A stretch of 64,000 nucleotides of DNA from Neospora caninum Liverpool (GCF_000208865.1 NC_018396.1:2971101-3035100), one strand, 5' to 3'; shown: positions 36,505 to 50,200, counted from the first letter of the stretch. Translations and numbers: made by a program. The notes: generated from the sequence alone by a model not told the origin.

Positions 36505-39367
36505 ATGATGCTTTTTGGCCTTCGGCTTCTCACACTTTTGTGCCTGCTCACTATGGTCCACCTCGCCTCGACAGAGGCAAAGACGACTGCGCTGGACGGG
36601 GACAGAAGTCGCGTCGCTTTCGCTGCTCAGCTGAGTCCTCGCATTCAACCAGTCTGGGGGCGTTCAGAAGAAAGCCGCTGGGACAACGGGTCGGCTCCGA
36701 GAGGGACGTGGCGAGGTCGGCACCGCACGTGGAACGGCTGGGCGGTAACAACTTCGTCGGCGAGTTCTCAGGCGGGAAAGGCCGCATCGCGAGAGTACCA
36801 CTCGCCACTGCAACTTTATAGACTTTCACTGTGTGTCAGGAAAGGCAACGACGAGCGCGGCGTCCATTGCGAGGACTGTGCGTGTCCATCGAGAGAACCC
36901 CGTGAGCTTCACTCGGCAACTCGCCGAGACCAGAAAGGAAGGGGCGGTTGTTTCTCTAGTTTTCTTCACAGGAACTCCTTTTCGTTCCTGTCTCCCAGCT
37001 CGACTTGTCGTAATAGTTTGATTTCGTGGAAGTGTGGGCCACACTCTTCTGTAGTGTGGTCCGCCGCAGGACGGCCGACGACATTTTTGCCGGCGCCTCC
37101 CCATCGAGGGTTGCGCTCGACTAAAAGCCTGTTAAGGGCTTTCCCCCAGCGCACCAACAGGAACCAAGGGCGCAAAGCAAATGGGGCATCTGGGTTTTAT
37201 ACGGATACGCGAAGAAGCTCTTCTCTAGAATACAGCTCGGTCTTAACCCAAGGCACTCTCCGGTGTGGATCACTGGCTCGGCTGTTCTCTGTGAAGAACG
37301 AGCGAGGCCAAGTCATGGCAGAGAAGTCGAAAGCAGAAAGGGAAGCAGTGAAATGGAAGTCTGGTAAAGAGACAAACGAAGGGCGTGCGAGTGATCGGAC
37401 CCCGGCACCTCTGCTCGATGAGAGCCAAGAAGCTGCCGGGCGCAGTGATCGCAACGACTACGAACAGGGTGAAGACGCGGAGGATGACGCCAACGAGGAC
37501 GAAAAGAGAGCCTATCGATGGGTTAGCACATTGTCCAGCACGTGCACACACATTCGCATTGAACGCGCACGCATATACTGAACCGTTTGATTTTCTTGTC
37601 ACTGTTTCGGCCGGCGTCATATCGTTGACGTGCGAGATGTAAAACCCCAGCAATTTAGTGTTTCCACCTCGGCTACGATGGCTCATCACAATACGGTTCG
37701 TGGTTCTTTTCGTCTCGTTGTCTTCGAAGGTAGATATTTTGCAGCTGTTTTGTCACTTCTTGTTGCGGACGCGGGCTCGCTATTCTGGCGCACGTGAAAG
37801 TATTCTCTGCCAGCCTCTAACTAGAAAAACGGTGGTCTCCAGATTGTCGTATTTTTGTCTTGCTGCATACGCGGGCGAATCGCAACCCTCACGTGATTGT
37901 GTCGCAGACCAGCTGAACACATGTGGCAGATGCTGTACAGTCACATCGAGGCTAAGAATCGAGGGACGGTAATCGTGCACATGGTGCATGAGGCGTGTTC
38001 CAGCACTGGTGTCGAGGCTGTCGTCTAATTGCCTTCTCTTTTTTGTCTGTTGCTGTGTCTCCGTACCCTCAACGCAGATGAAGGCTAAGAGAGAGCAGAA
38101 GGCAAAGAAGCAGCTTAGGAAGGAAATTCGTGTGACTCCTCGGTAGGTGGGAAACGGTAACGCTAGGATGTTACCCTGATTGTGTTTCACTCGCGTCCCG
38201 CCAACACGCTCTGGCTGAATACATTTCGATTGTCATGCGACAAGCTCCTCGCGGAGGCACAGCCGTTGACGAAATGGGGCAAGGCTAGCCGGCATCTCAG
38301 AGTGGATTTGTATGTGGAATTCATTACGGGTGGTTTAAGAAAACCAGAATGTCATCCAGACAGACTGTTAGCATGATTCTATAGAATTAGTCTCCCGCCC
38401 CATACTTTCACCCCATCTCGGTGCGTTTTCCTCGCTAGAAGTTCATGAACGAGGCATTTCGATCGTCACAAGTGTGACAGAGTAACGACAGTCCCCGTGA
38501 GAGTGGAGCGCTCCTCAGTCGACACTTCGCTTACACGTTTGGGGATTGATATAAGGGCGGTAGAGAGGACAGGAGTGAACCAAAAACGATAGCCATTGCC
38601 GTCGTCACGTATCAGCCAAGGCCACGGTTACCACTTGAATGGTGGTAGTGCATCACATGCACGTGTGTTACCTTCTAGGCCCAAAACACAGCTGAACACT
38701 CGTGTAGACCGAGGTACAAAGGGAGATGCGTAACCAGCTAGCAACGTCCTTTCCACTCCCTTGTTTTTCTGTGGACAGAATAGCTGATCATGACCTGCAA
38801 GTCAAGGCGAACCGGGCGCGTCAGTTTCTTCTAGAAAAGAACCAGGTAGGTATAAGGATGAAAAAAGAGCGTCTCTCTTGGATGGCGAAGCGAAGTGTCC
38901 TCGTTCCACGTGTCTGTTGCACTCGGCCACACCGGGTCATTCTTGCCCAGGACTTCTTTTCGAGCAGGCGTTGGCTTCCTGCTTCAGCAGTGTCCGGACG
39001 ACCTTTTTGATGTACGCCCATCCAGGCGTCTGTGGAGTCCTCGTAAACCACCCTGAAAAAATCTGCACGGATGCACGTGTTCGAGGGTTAGCGCACAATC
39101 CTGTTTTCTTCCCATTCTCAGGTCACTTTCACCATTCAGCTTCGCGGGCGTGAGAGAAGCAACCCAGAGCTGTACCGGCCCCTTCTGGAGCGCATCGCAG
39201 TGATGCTGGATGACATAGCCGCGCCGGCGAATGCGGTCAAGCAGCAAAGTAACGCTCTTAGTCAGCTGTTTCAACCGAGAAAGAAAAAAGGGTCATCTAG
39301 GCTGGGCTCCCAGCCTTCTGCAAATCCAAATTTGGCCACTGAAGACGTGCCTGAGCCTGTCCCGTAG
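36505..39367 (+). CDS. Organellar (probably apicoplast) translation initiation factor IF-3, C-domain protein
   Basis: Four exons: 36505-37521, 38078-38142, 38779-38845 and 39122-39367, giving 464 residues. Exons 2-4 encode a bacterial-type IF-3 C domain: a Lys-rich linker (REQKAKKQ), KEIRVTPRIADHDLQVK, RQFLLEKNQ, VTFTIQLRGRE, LLERIAVMLDDIA and a basic end (RKKK). In bacteria this domain binds the 30S subunit and keeps subunits apart. The protein starts with MMLFGLRLLTLLCLLTMVH, a hydrophobic signal-like segment, followed by a Ser/Arg-rich stretch. This is the bipartite layout of apicoplast-targeted proteins, so plastid translation is the likely site of action. The start is the first ATG of the doublet at 36505, with A at -3. 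About 310 residues separate leader and C domain; no IF-3 N domain (the usual PPVCKI..YGK motif) is visible there, and an acidic EDAEDDANEDE run precedes the first junction. The first donor is GTTAGC, weaker than the others. Targeting to mitochondria is the alternative. Confidence 0.85.
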
Positions 39368-42300
39368 TCTCGGTGGACAAATTATTCACCGGTTTTTATA
39401 AAGGAAGCCCCCAGGCTTTTGTGCTGACCTAACAGGGAAACTTGCAGAACTGTTCCTAACAGAATCCTACTGTGTTAGTGTTGTTATTTGTTGCTGTCCA
39501 GCAAGGTGGGAACGAAAACTCCTGTCTTCCACTGCAGCATGCTGGTCTTAGAGGCGTCGTCTTGTGCATACAGCTGTTGTTGGACGATGCTGTGTTTGAG
39601 CCGTCCACGCGACGTTTTCAACGCCATACACATTGATCAAACGTAAAGCGCAGTGTGAGGTTCGTTACAGAGTTCCTGCACGTGTTTGTATGTCGGCAGT
39701 GACTGAATTTTTCCATGTGCAACAGAACACTTCTAGTCGTAGCGCGGGGACCACACCTTTGACGCTGCGAGATTCCGACTTACGAATCTCTTGAGTGAAG
39801 CGGCAGCAGAACCACGCGGAGCGCCACAGCGACATCCGGAGACAACGGGCCCCGTCCCTGTGAAACTCGCCCAGCCCGTGACTGTGAACAAGTCGAACTC
39901 AGCAACCACTGTGCGTACGATTTGCCGGTCAAACTGCAAACCGGGTGTAGGACGAGCGTGGCAGCGCTAGAAGAAAGGCCGTCGGAATCCATGAAAACGT
40001 ATCGACATCAGTCACTGTAATGAGTAGAGTATGCGTGAAGCTGCGTCGGTGTAGACCACATGTTGAGACTCTATCTCCCGGGCTAGTGGGCTTGATTCAA
40101 TATACACCCGAGACGAAGCGGGTATGGTTTTAAGACGCCGATGCCCCCCACATTCGGGCACCCCGCAGTTCTGGTAACCGCAACGGTTTCATCATATCCG
40201 GTGTTGGAGGAACATCTGCACAGGTCACACAGGCAAACCATACTGACGGCGTCGCAGCCATGCGATGACCGGGAGCCTCCCGCCTGTCTTGTAGCCTGCA
40301 GCTGTGTTGACGACAACCGGCTGTAAACCGCATCTCCTTGGGGACGTTTAGATGGCCCTGTTAGAGGCGTACTAGTCTGCATTGTTGCGCTCGTCTTGCC
40401 ATCAACTGTAAGTGAGCAACAGTACGGGTTGCCTGACAACGAGAAGGCCCGCGCAGCAATGCACACCCGTTTTTGGGGCCAGCTGGAGATAACAGACTGC
40501 ATCGCTGCGGCCGCGTGCTCCCGTGCGGGGGCGCTGGTACATTAACATTTTTCACGTGTGAGCGACAGAGAAGAAGCAGGAAAGGGTCTGTCGGCGGGTG
40601 GTGGGCGTGACTGAACGCCAACGGACTCCCAGAAACACAACTTCATGGAGGACGCGTGCGGCCGTGTTTCACGTGCGCGCAGAGCGGTGACTTCCGCCTC
40701 TACCTACAAGGACCCGAAACGCCAGCAGCAGACTTGCGTGCTTTTCGTGCCCCACAGAGGAAGAGCGGAGTCCGGATGTGTCGCGCAGCGGTAACTCTGT
40801 CTATCTGAGCCCTTTCGTACTACAGTGGCACGGCATCTCGGCGTCTTGTGTTTTTGTGGCTCCACCTCCCAGTTGGAAGAGAGTGCTGGCCAGCTACCGT
40901 ACTTACTTACTGTCTTTTTCGGCTACGACAAGTGTGACTAAACCCGCGGCTGCGTTTTGCCACTGCACTCCATTTGCCCTAGAAGCAGCCAAAGGAGTGC
41001 TTGTTTCGCGCGTAGGCTGGCGATGACAAAGCTCGTGCAACATTAGTAGGAGCTTTAGACTAGTCTTTCTCCACCGAAACGGCACGGCAGAGAGCTGGCA
41101 GTGACTGTCGTTGCGGAGGGGTTTCTGGACCGAGGAAAAGACTTGCCTTTTTAACGTGTAAAGGGGCGAGAAGGAATTTTGGACAGAGCCGACCGCCGTT
41201 TCCAAAACGTCAATTCTGGGTCCAGGCGACGCAGTTGTCGCCTGGGCACTAGCGAGACGAGCGAAAAGCACGCGCTGGTGACCAGTGTCACGTCACCAGC
41301 CGTCGCGCCCGAAATACGCGGAAGTTCCTGGGTGCTTTCCGCCCGCCGACCAGGCGCACCGCCCTTCCCTGTGGTGTCCCGATTTTTCGGGGTCGCGGCG
41401 GTTCCCCCGTCGAGAATCCGCGATGCCAGGGACCAACAGCGGCGCTTGCCGTCGCCGCACGTGGTATGCAGTTTCTTCTTCCGCAGATCCCGCCCCAGGA
41501 GTTTGAGAGACTGCGCCCCGCGAAGTTACTCCGCCCGACACTGGCGCCTAGCCGCGCACAGGGTACACGACACTTTGGGTTCGCACAAGGTCCCATTGTA
41601 TCCGCGAGGTAAACCGGAGCGCGCGACAGGAGCTGGGTTGCCGAATCGCTCCCTCGTCTTATGGTGGTGCTGGTTCCGTTGAGATGCACCAAGTTTTGTC
41701 ACGTCCACCGAAAAGATCTTTCTTCTCGATATTTTTCCAGGGCGTTTTCTGATTCTTTTCTGCTTCCTCCGGGACAGCGGAGCCTAATTCTGTGACATCT
41801 GCAGCATTAGCAGTGCAGGAAGCACGTGTCCTGGGGTGCTAGTGTATACTGACCTGGGGCGAACGGCCCAAGTGACGGCTCCCCGCACAGAGCGCCTTGC
41901 ATTGAGAGACGGTTTCTCCGCTCATTTTGTGCTCCTCTCCTCGAAAACGACCCACGAACGCGCGAAATCGGCGTGGAACGGACCACCGTTCGACGGCAAA
42001 GGCCGCAGGGGCGACACAGCAACTCTTTGGGAGACCCCGACTCGGGGCTCCGTTGCGAAGCTGCGCGCGCTCGGCTACGCCGCTTTCTAGCACGATCCTG
42101 GTAGAGAAAGGGACCGCTACGATACCTGAATACTTGCCTCAGCTGGTCTAGAAAACTGTGTGTTGCGCCCCGTTGCCCCTGTCCTAGCGACAGATCCTGC
42201 ATGTATTGACTCGTGTGTGTTTGAACCCCTTTCTGCCTTTCGGGGCTTTCGTTCTCTGCTGCAGGGACGCGCGAGCCGCTTGTTGTGGGCGTGTGACCTT

Positions 42301-44056
42301 GGAGCGAGAGGCTGTTCATTCTGCAACGTTCGCGAACCCGTGTCAGGTTTATCCCGCGACGAGGAACGTTTGGCATTTCTTGGCGAAGAAGCTGGGGCCG
42401 ATTCCTGTTTTTTTCCCTTCGTCTCCCTCGTAAAGCGGAGCAACGCAACGACGAGGGACGAGGGGCCGTTTCCCCGGACTCCCGTTGCGCGCCGGACACC
42501 CAGACAGATTTCGCTTTACCGAGTCTCTGGGGTGACGGCCGGGAAACTTTAGAGCGTGTAAATGAGTCGGGGCGTCGCCCGTTTCCTGCGCCTCTCGCCA
42601 GTATCTGTTACGCTTGGAGTTCTTTGTTTGTGGGGACCTTTGCATTATTTCGTGCACGCGGGTGCTAATTCTCTTTCGTTCATTTTTTCCACGCTTCCCG
42701 GGCTCCCCAAAGCAAAAGCGAAGTGACTGTGTGGCATGTCTCCCCGCGATTTTCTCAATTCGTCACAGCGGGCTACGCACTCCCTGTTTTGAACTGAAAA
42801 TTCGATTCTCTCGCGTTTCAACTCATCTGGAATGAAGAAGATTGCACATCCAGGCGCCGGATGTCACATGGAAACGTCACAACCCCTCATTTTCGCGTTT
42901 TCAATGTATTTTCCGCGGTCTCTCCCACTGGGTTTTCACGCGCTGTGGCGTCCCCCGCTGGTTGATGCCATCGCTCTCTAGTCAGAATCCAGTCCTCCCT
43001 GCATCGTCGTCTTTTCTGCTGGCGTTTGTTGTTTCTAGCGACTTTTCGAGAAACTCTTTTGTCTGCCTCCCCTGCCGTGGTCTACGTTTCCCCCCTTTCC
43101 GCGGCCGTGCACACTCGCGTTCGAGCAGTTGTGACTCGTCACGAACAGGGAGATCACTCTTGTCGGAGGAGCGACACCGATTTTACACCCAGGTGTCGAG
43201 AGAGTGAAGGGGATCCAGTTCGAAGGCCGGGCTGAGGCGAGCGCACTGCTCCTTTACCCTCTGTACCCGAGGATCCTATTCCGTAGCTAAGTTGTCGTGT
43301 TGCTGTAAACGCGGTAGTGAGATCCAAAGGCGGACACGCGCCGTTCTTTGCGAAGGCGGCGCGAGGGTAGATTTTCGTGGGACTTTTCAGTGGGAGCGTT
43401 GCCGCGGCGATTGTGGCCCATCGCAGAATTTGAGGAATGGGGCCCGAATGCAACTTGTACTTGTGTGGTAACGCGACTGTTGTCGGAGGCTCGCGCTGCC
43501 TCACGATCTCTGATTATCCCTTTTCGTTGTAAGCTTTTCCACCGCGTAAGAAGGCCGAGCTCTTCACGGACGCAGGTTTGCGTCTTGCGGTGGTTCGCTG
43601 CGCTCTTTTTCTCGAGTCTGAGCCGCTCGCAGTCACTTCCTCGGTGCGATGAACGCCGGACAAGCTGTCCAGGTGTTTCGTTTTTTTTGAGGGGGTTACG
43701 GTTGGCTGCGAAGACGGTTCCTTCAGGTTTTGGAGTCCTTCGAGGAAAAACGTGTGCTTTTGGTTGCTCCCAGCCCACATTCCGAGCGCGCGAGAGAGAG
43801 CGAGAAAAAGCACCCACAGAGGAGACTCGCGTGAAGTCATTGCGGACGCCCGTAGCCCCTCAGCGTCCATGTGAATTCTGGAGAGGCCGTCTCGGCACCA
43901 GTTTCCGATCTGTCCTGGGAGAAATAGCTCTGTTTACAAGTCTGGTTTCTGCCCCGCGGACTGTAGCTTCCCGGTGTCTTCCCACGAGCACCTGGTGTGC
44001 GCGAAACGAGCGCGAGTCAGACGAGCGCGCCTCCGCGAGGCGATGCCTGCGGCGAC
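39368..44056. other. Spacer and probable 5' leader of the AP2 gene (about 4.7 kb)
   Basis: Frames here reach 230 codons on the minus strand and 271 codons on the plus strand (ending inside the AP2 gene). They have arginine/serine-rich, GC-driven composition without domain motifs. An in-frame TAG at 43964-43966 closes the AP2 frame upstream, so 43967-44056 is leader unless spliced. I see no separate gene. Confidence 0.5.
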
Positions 44057-44273
44057 ATGGAGCGCCCTGCAGAAGTCCCCGGCTCCCCTGTGGAGGCGAT
44101 GGAGGCCGCAGAACCGGAACTCGGTCTCCATCTCGCCAAGCGCCGGCGCCTCTCCGCTGCTGAAGAGTCTGAAGACTTCACTCCCGAGCACACAGATCGG
44201 CGGCAGGAAGTGCGCAGTCGTCCACCCATCGTTTTGCCTGGAATCGTCAGCCGCGCGTCGCCCTACGGGCTGA
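44043..44273 (+). promoter_or_regulatory. Upstream ORF overlapping the AP2 gene start
   Basis: An ATG at 44043 lies 14 bases before the AP2 start codon in a different frame. It opens 76 codons that end at 44273, overlapping the main frame by about 217 bases. If the leader is as drawn, scanning ribosomes meet this ATG first, which would reduce translation of the main protein. Translation of this frame is not shown by sequence alone. Confidence 0.4.
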
Positions 44274-47200
44274 TCGCTGTCAGCGACGCCGAGTCGGGCC
44301 GAGCCTCGCGCCGAACACGGTCATCGGCGTCTCTGGAGACTTCGGCCGAAGAGAAGGAGACAGGCACGTCCCCGGAGCTCGGCCCCGGAGCCTCGTGGAG
44401 CGTCGCCCGGGCCAAAGGCAATGGGGCCAAGGGGCGGGGCAGCGGCGACACCGGCCAGTCAGAGAAGAGGGGAGTCAGTGAGTCCCGAGGTCCGCTGGGA
44501 GGCCGCGCTGTGGCGCCTGGACCTCGTCGCGCGGACGATGAGCGAATGTCCACGTCCTCTCACAGCCCCGCGGGAGATGGCACCCACGCCGTGTGTTGGG
44601 ACAGCGATGCGCTGCCGTCGCCCTCCGACTTGGGCCTCTCTGAAGCAGACGACGAGGAGATGTCGCCGCGCAAACATCCCCTGCCTGTCGCGGAGAAGAA
44701 GAACTTGGCGCGCTTCGCGGAGCACCCGCTACAGAGCGTCGGGATCGCGTCGTTCTCCGTGCCTTCCGGCGCGTCCTCCAGCAAGGGCTACCCTCCGACG
44801 AGGTCGCCCTTCGTGGCGGACTCCGACGCGGCCGTGTCTCCTGCCGCCTCGGGCTCGAGCGGCGGAGGCGTGGGCGCCGGGGGAGCCTGCGAAATCGGCG
44901 GCGCGGTGCTCCAGGGCGCGCGAGGCGCCTTCGCCGATTTAGAAGGCAACGGCCCAACAACCGCGAAGGCCACCCCCGCAGCCCACTCGCACCTTGGCAA
45001 CATGAGTGGTGTCTTTGGCGACGACATGCGCCGAGAGGCAGAAGAGGACTCTCTTCTTTCTGCGAATCTGGGGTTGGGCGGATCCGGCGGTGTCTTGACG
45101 GTCGAGGAACTGCTCGCAAAACCCGCGGAACGGGCGCAAGAGCCCCGGGAAGCCGAGGGAGCGAAGACCGACTTTGACTGTCTCGCAGCCCTGATTCAAG
45201 ACGCCCTCGGGGAGGCTGGTGGCGCGAAACGAAGACGCAGAGCGCCTCTCGCAGGCTTCAACGCCCCACTGTCCGCGCACCCTGCCTCAGCGTCGGTCTC
45301 CGTCGAGCCTCATCTCGGTGGCGTGGGAAACCGGGCGAGGGGGGCGTCCCTCACGACAGGGGAGGCCGAAGCCCGAGCCGAGTCGGACGGCGAGGCGGTC
45401 CCGGGCTCCAGTCGACAGAGTTCACTTCGCCTCCAGTACGACACGCGGAACGGGGGGACGTACGAGGAAGACTTGGACGACGTCTCGCTGTCAGTTCTTC
45501 TCGGGCAGCCGGACGGCTCGGGGAAAGCGGCGCGTTCCGCCTCGGCAGACGCGTCGACGGCTGCGTCTGTGTCCTCGGTCTTCCCTTCGGAGGCCTGCAG
45601 TGTCTACGCACCTGGCCAGCACGGGAGGCCGACGCAGAGCCAGGATCCCGCGAAGGAGCGTCAGCGGCGCCTGGCCCGCGATCGGGAAACTTTGAACCTT
45701 TCTGCGCAAATCGCCGGGCGGTTCAAGAGCTGTCGTACGGAGGACGTAATGCGCCTCTTTCGCCGCTACCTCGCAGCCAGTTCGCGGCAGGTTCGCGATC
45801 CCGCGACGCTAGAGCGGGTCGTCGCGGCCTGCTGCTACATTTCATCTCGGCAGGCCATGGACGGTCTCTCGCTGTCGGACATTTGCCACGAAATGGACGC
45901 GAGCAACGGACAAGACGCCCGGCCCCGCCAGGGCAGAGTGAAGAAGCCCGCGGACGAGGCCGCCGGCCGACCGGAGAGCGACCGGGGGCGAGCCGGCGCG
46001 TCCTCGTCGACGCGCTGCAAAAGCTTGGGGAAGTGGGTGGTCCGAATCTGTCGAAAGCTGCAGCTCCAGTCTCTGCCCGAGAAGGAGGAAGACCCTGAAG
46101 ACCGCGCGAACCGCGTGCTTGCTCGAGTCAAACAGCTGCTGATTGCCAAGATGGAGGAAGAGGAACAGCGGCGGCCCCAGCTCGTCGACGCGCTCGTCCG
46201 TGCGACGCAGGACGCGGAACAGAAGCGGCTGAAGGGCGCAGCCGAGGAAAGTGAAGCGACGTCACTGGTTTCGCTGGATTTCCTCTTGGGCGGAGACCAG
46301 CGCCGGCGGGACGACAACTGGGACGGCGACAGCGCGTTCGACTCGGCAGAGACAGCGAATCAGGCGGGTCTCCCCAGAGACGCGGAGGACGGGCGCGAAT
46401 CCGAAATTGAGCAGCGGCCTCCACAGGCTCCGAATGCGCCGGCGCCGGCCCCTGGAAGTCAAGAGAGACAGGCCCTCAACGCCATCGAGGCGCTGCTGGC
46501 CCAAGTCGCTGGAGGCACGAGTTTCGACTGCTTCGGGGGGTTTTCCTCGCCGACGGACGCTGACCTGCCTGGAGGGACTCTGCCTGCAGGCGGGGACGCC
46601 TGCGCGGCTCTCGGCCTGCTCAAGAGCGGGAGAGACGACCTGTCCTCGGCTGGCTTGCGCGCAGTGGACGGAGAGGCAAGAGCTTCAGAGGCAGAGAGGA
46701 AGACGGGACGCGGAGACGCGACAGACCGCGAGGGAAGACCGGGCGACTCCGCTGCCGTAGAACGCGACGCGGACATGGCCTCGAGCTCCCAGGCGGCGAG
46801 CCGCGACGACCTTGTCAACGGCGTAGGCGGCGAGAGGCGAGATGGAACAGTCACGGGGGCGAGCGGCGCGCCGGGAGATCGCGCAGAGAAAAACGGAGAC
46901 AATCCTGCCGCCTTCTTGGGCCAAGACATCTGTCCGTCGCTGTTTGACCCCGTTGACTTGCCTGGCCTGTCGGCGTCGCGCTCCCCAGCCGAAGGCGACT
47001 CCAGTCTCCAGTCGCTTCTTCACGCGTCGCCTGACGGGGACTCGTCTCCGTTCTCGCCGGTGCTGACGTCGCTTCTCTCGGCGTCTCTGCCGCCCTCGGA
47101 AACGCTCGCAAAGGCCAAAGAAACGCAGCCCGCGGCGCGCCTGCAGCTCCAGCGGTTCACGTGGCTTCAGAAGATGCGCGCGGAGGCCCTAGAAAAACTG

Positions 47201-50200
47201 AAGAAGGAGAAAGACGCCGTCTTCCGCGGGCTTGTGCTGCTCCAGCGCATCCTCCAGCTCTTCTACGACGCCAAGCAAGACGAAGCGGGCGACGAGAGAG
47301 ACGACGAGGGCGAGGAAGACGGCGAACGCGAAGGGAAAAAGCGACACAGAGGATGGACAGAAGAAGATCCTCTCGACAAACGCTGGGTACGCGACTCTAT
47401 TTTTCCCTCGAAACTCGCGTCGATGCTGGTCAACGGTCCTTGTCTTCCAAGTTGGCTCCACGCTTCCTTCAGATGGCCGTGTCGCTATACGGGGCTCCGC
47501 CTCTCGCTTTGTCAGGCTGTGGCGGTCCTCGTGCTGCTCCGCGTCGAGCTCTGGTTTTCGTCCGTGTCTGCTTTTTCGTTGTGTCCCTTTGATCCTCGCG
47601 GCGGTCTTGTTCATCTCTGTCTCGACTCTTCTTTGCGGTCTCGTTCCTGCAGCGGGCCCGCGGTCGATGCGACTCCGTCTCTCTGGCTTCCCTCATCATC
47701 ATCGTCTTCAAGTGGATGCAGGTGAGAAAGAAACAGGGTCACAAACGGAGTCGCATGCACCTTTTTCTCTCGTCCCTTCTCGTTCCATTTCTTGCAGCAT
47801 GACGCCGCTCTCTTCTGTCACATCCCCCCTCCCTCCCACCACACGCACACTTCAACATCTAGATATGTAGAAACAGATAAGGGATGTGTGCCGTGTAAGA
47901 ACAGTCTGTTTCTTTCTCAGAATACGTTTTTCTGTTGACATGGTGCAGGACTGCACGCAAGAGCCCATCTATACGCAGAGTCTTTCGTGTGGTCTGTGTG
48001 TGCTGCGTCGTGGCCCAGATTCCCGTGCCTCAGCGCATTGCTTTGGACGCTCTCCACGTCGACCGCAAGAGCGTCTACAAGCGCCGCCTGGAACAGATGC
48101 AGATCCTGAAAACCCTTTTCGGGTGAGAGCAGGCGGCAGCGCAGTCGTGTATTTTTAGAAACACGTGAAAAAGCGAAAGCAAGAGCCCCACGGCTGTGCA
48201 CTGCGGCCTCGTTGGGTGGTCGTGTCGACGCATACACCTATTTGTACCAGGATGCATAGTCATGTTGTGTACCGTAAACCCCATATCCATACCTATATAT
48301 CGAGTTATATATTTATATATATGCAAAGACGCATTCACGCTTGAACATACGCCTCGTGTTTCGCAGGCTTGGAGTTGTTTTTTTCGGAGAGCGTGTGCAT
48401 GCACAGTCGTCGAGAGAGAGCCCTGCGCGTATGAGTCCATGAGGATTCGCTTCCGTACAAAGTTGCCCGTGTCCTGTTTCTCGCGTCTCAACAGGCGACT
48501 TCGCGGCATGATGGAGGAGAAGGGCGGGTCTTCGAGTCCTGCGCCGTCTGCGGAGCACCTGGCGGCTTCGCTGCCCCCGCATTTGGCTTCACTGCTCCAG
48601 CAGGTGATCCACAGCCCTGCCACGATGCAGCGTCTTCTTGCGTTGGCTGACGAAGAAGAAGAGTTGGGGAACTTCATTTCTTCCTCGCAGTCTCTGGGCT
48701 CGAACAGCGACTCGGGGAAGGCGCCTGGATCACTCGGCGGGGCCTCCTCGTCTCCCCCTGCCTCCTCTTCGCTCTTGCCGATCGAGGCCTCGCCGGCGCC
48801 GCCGTCTTTTGCTTCGCAGCCTGTCGCGCCGTCAGCGGAAGCTGGCTCGGACCTCGCCTCGTCTTCTTTCTTGGCAGCCTTCTTGGCTCAGGTAGCCGGA
48901 GAGCGCGAAGGCAGCGGGAAGGCCCAGGGCGTCGATGCGGAGAAGGCGCAGCTCGGGGATTTCCAGAGTCGCAAGAAAAGAAGAACTTCCCACTCGTCTC
49001 TGCCGTCCGCCGACAAGGGACGTGGGTCTCTTTACGACAGCGACGACAGAGAGGCGAGCAGCGCGGTGCCTTCGCCCCCTTCTCTCGCGAGCCTCTGTTC
49101 TTCGCTCGCGTCGTCTTCTCCCCTCAACCCGTCTGACTCGCCCACTGCCTCGGGCCAGATGGCTTCTCCGCGATCAGCGCGAAGCCGCCTTGCTGGCGAG
49201 GCGACCTTGCACGGCGTGGGAACTGCGGGCGACTCCAGCATGGCAAGCTCCGTCCGGGCCGCCGAAGGCCTGGGGACTCCTGGAAATGCAGCGAGTCGTC
49301 TTTTCCCTTCGCCTTTCGGCTCCGGGGACGGCCAAAGTCAGATGGACCTGGAGGGCTGCAAACCCGATCTGCGGGGGCGGTCCCTGCTGGAACTCGGCAG
49401 CGTCGATTCGTCGTCTTCTTTCGCTCTCGGCTTTACCCTCGCCGAGGCGCTGCTGCGCCACGGCCTCTGTCTCCCTTCGCCCCAAGTCCCACCGGCGACT
49501 GGCCTTCCTGCAGACGCCCCACACTTCCCGGCGACCGAGCCACTGGCCGAGGCGTCTCTTCCAGCGGGCGACGCGCTGTGCATGCAAGCAGCTGAAGGCT
49601 TCTCACCGGCTGCGCACGGGAAGCCCCGGCGCGGGAGCGCGTGCCCTGCGGCCGCGTCTCCAGCGAGTGCGCCCTACAGGTCTTCCATGGCGTCGCCGTT
49701 CGGGGCGGATCCTGACGCAGGGCGCGAGAGTGAAGGCCGCGAAGCCGAGCCGAACAACGTTTTCTTCGACAACCGAGCCACGCGAGACATCATTGCGAGT
49801 TTCTTGGCGAGCGCCAGCGCCGACGGGCACCTGGGGTCTGTGGGGTCTGCGTCGGCCGCGCTGCGGGCGCGACACGCCCTGGACGAAGAGGCGCGGACGC
49901 AGCAGGCCCGCAGGCCTCTCGCTCCCTCGCCCAAGTCGTTTTTGCAGAACGGCACCGCGCGCGTCGGCCGCAGCGCCAGTGGGACGTTCTCATCTCGCCG
50001 GCCGTCTTCCCGAGTCCCCCCGCTCCCCAGCGCGTCCGCGTACCGCAGCAGACCTGGGGGCGACGGCGCCAGTCGGCAGCGCTCGTCTTCTCCCTCGTCT
50101 CTCTTCGCAGCTGCAGCGAGCATGGCGGGGGCGCTTCCAGGCTCTCTCGCTGCCTCTCGACCTGGGGTGTCCGGGGCGCTGTCGCCAGCGCTCGAGAGGC

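Noticed and set aside
41807..42499. 230-codon minus-strand open frame
   Set aside because: Arg/Ser-rich without any family motif, and overlapping plus-strand frames of similar quality exist. No splice-supported neighbours were found.
43348..44163. 271-codon plus-strand open frame before and across the AP2 start
   Set aside because: Arg/Ser-rich, out of frame with the AP2 protein and without motifs. It is better read as leader sequence.
48358..48366. Alternative acceptor (TTTCGCAG) in AP2 intron 2
   Set aside because: Joining exon 2 here gives a frame that meets TGA within about 25 codons, while the acceptor at 48494 continues into the AP2-containing frame.
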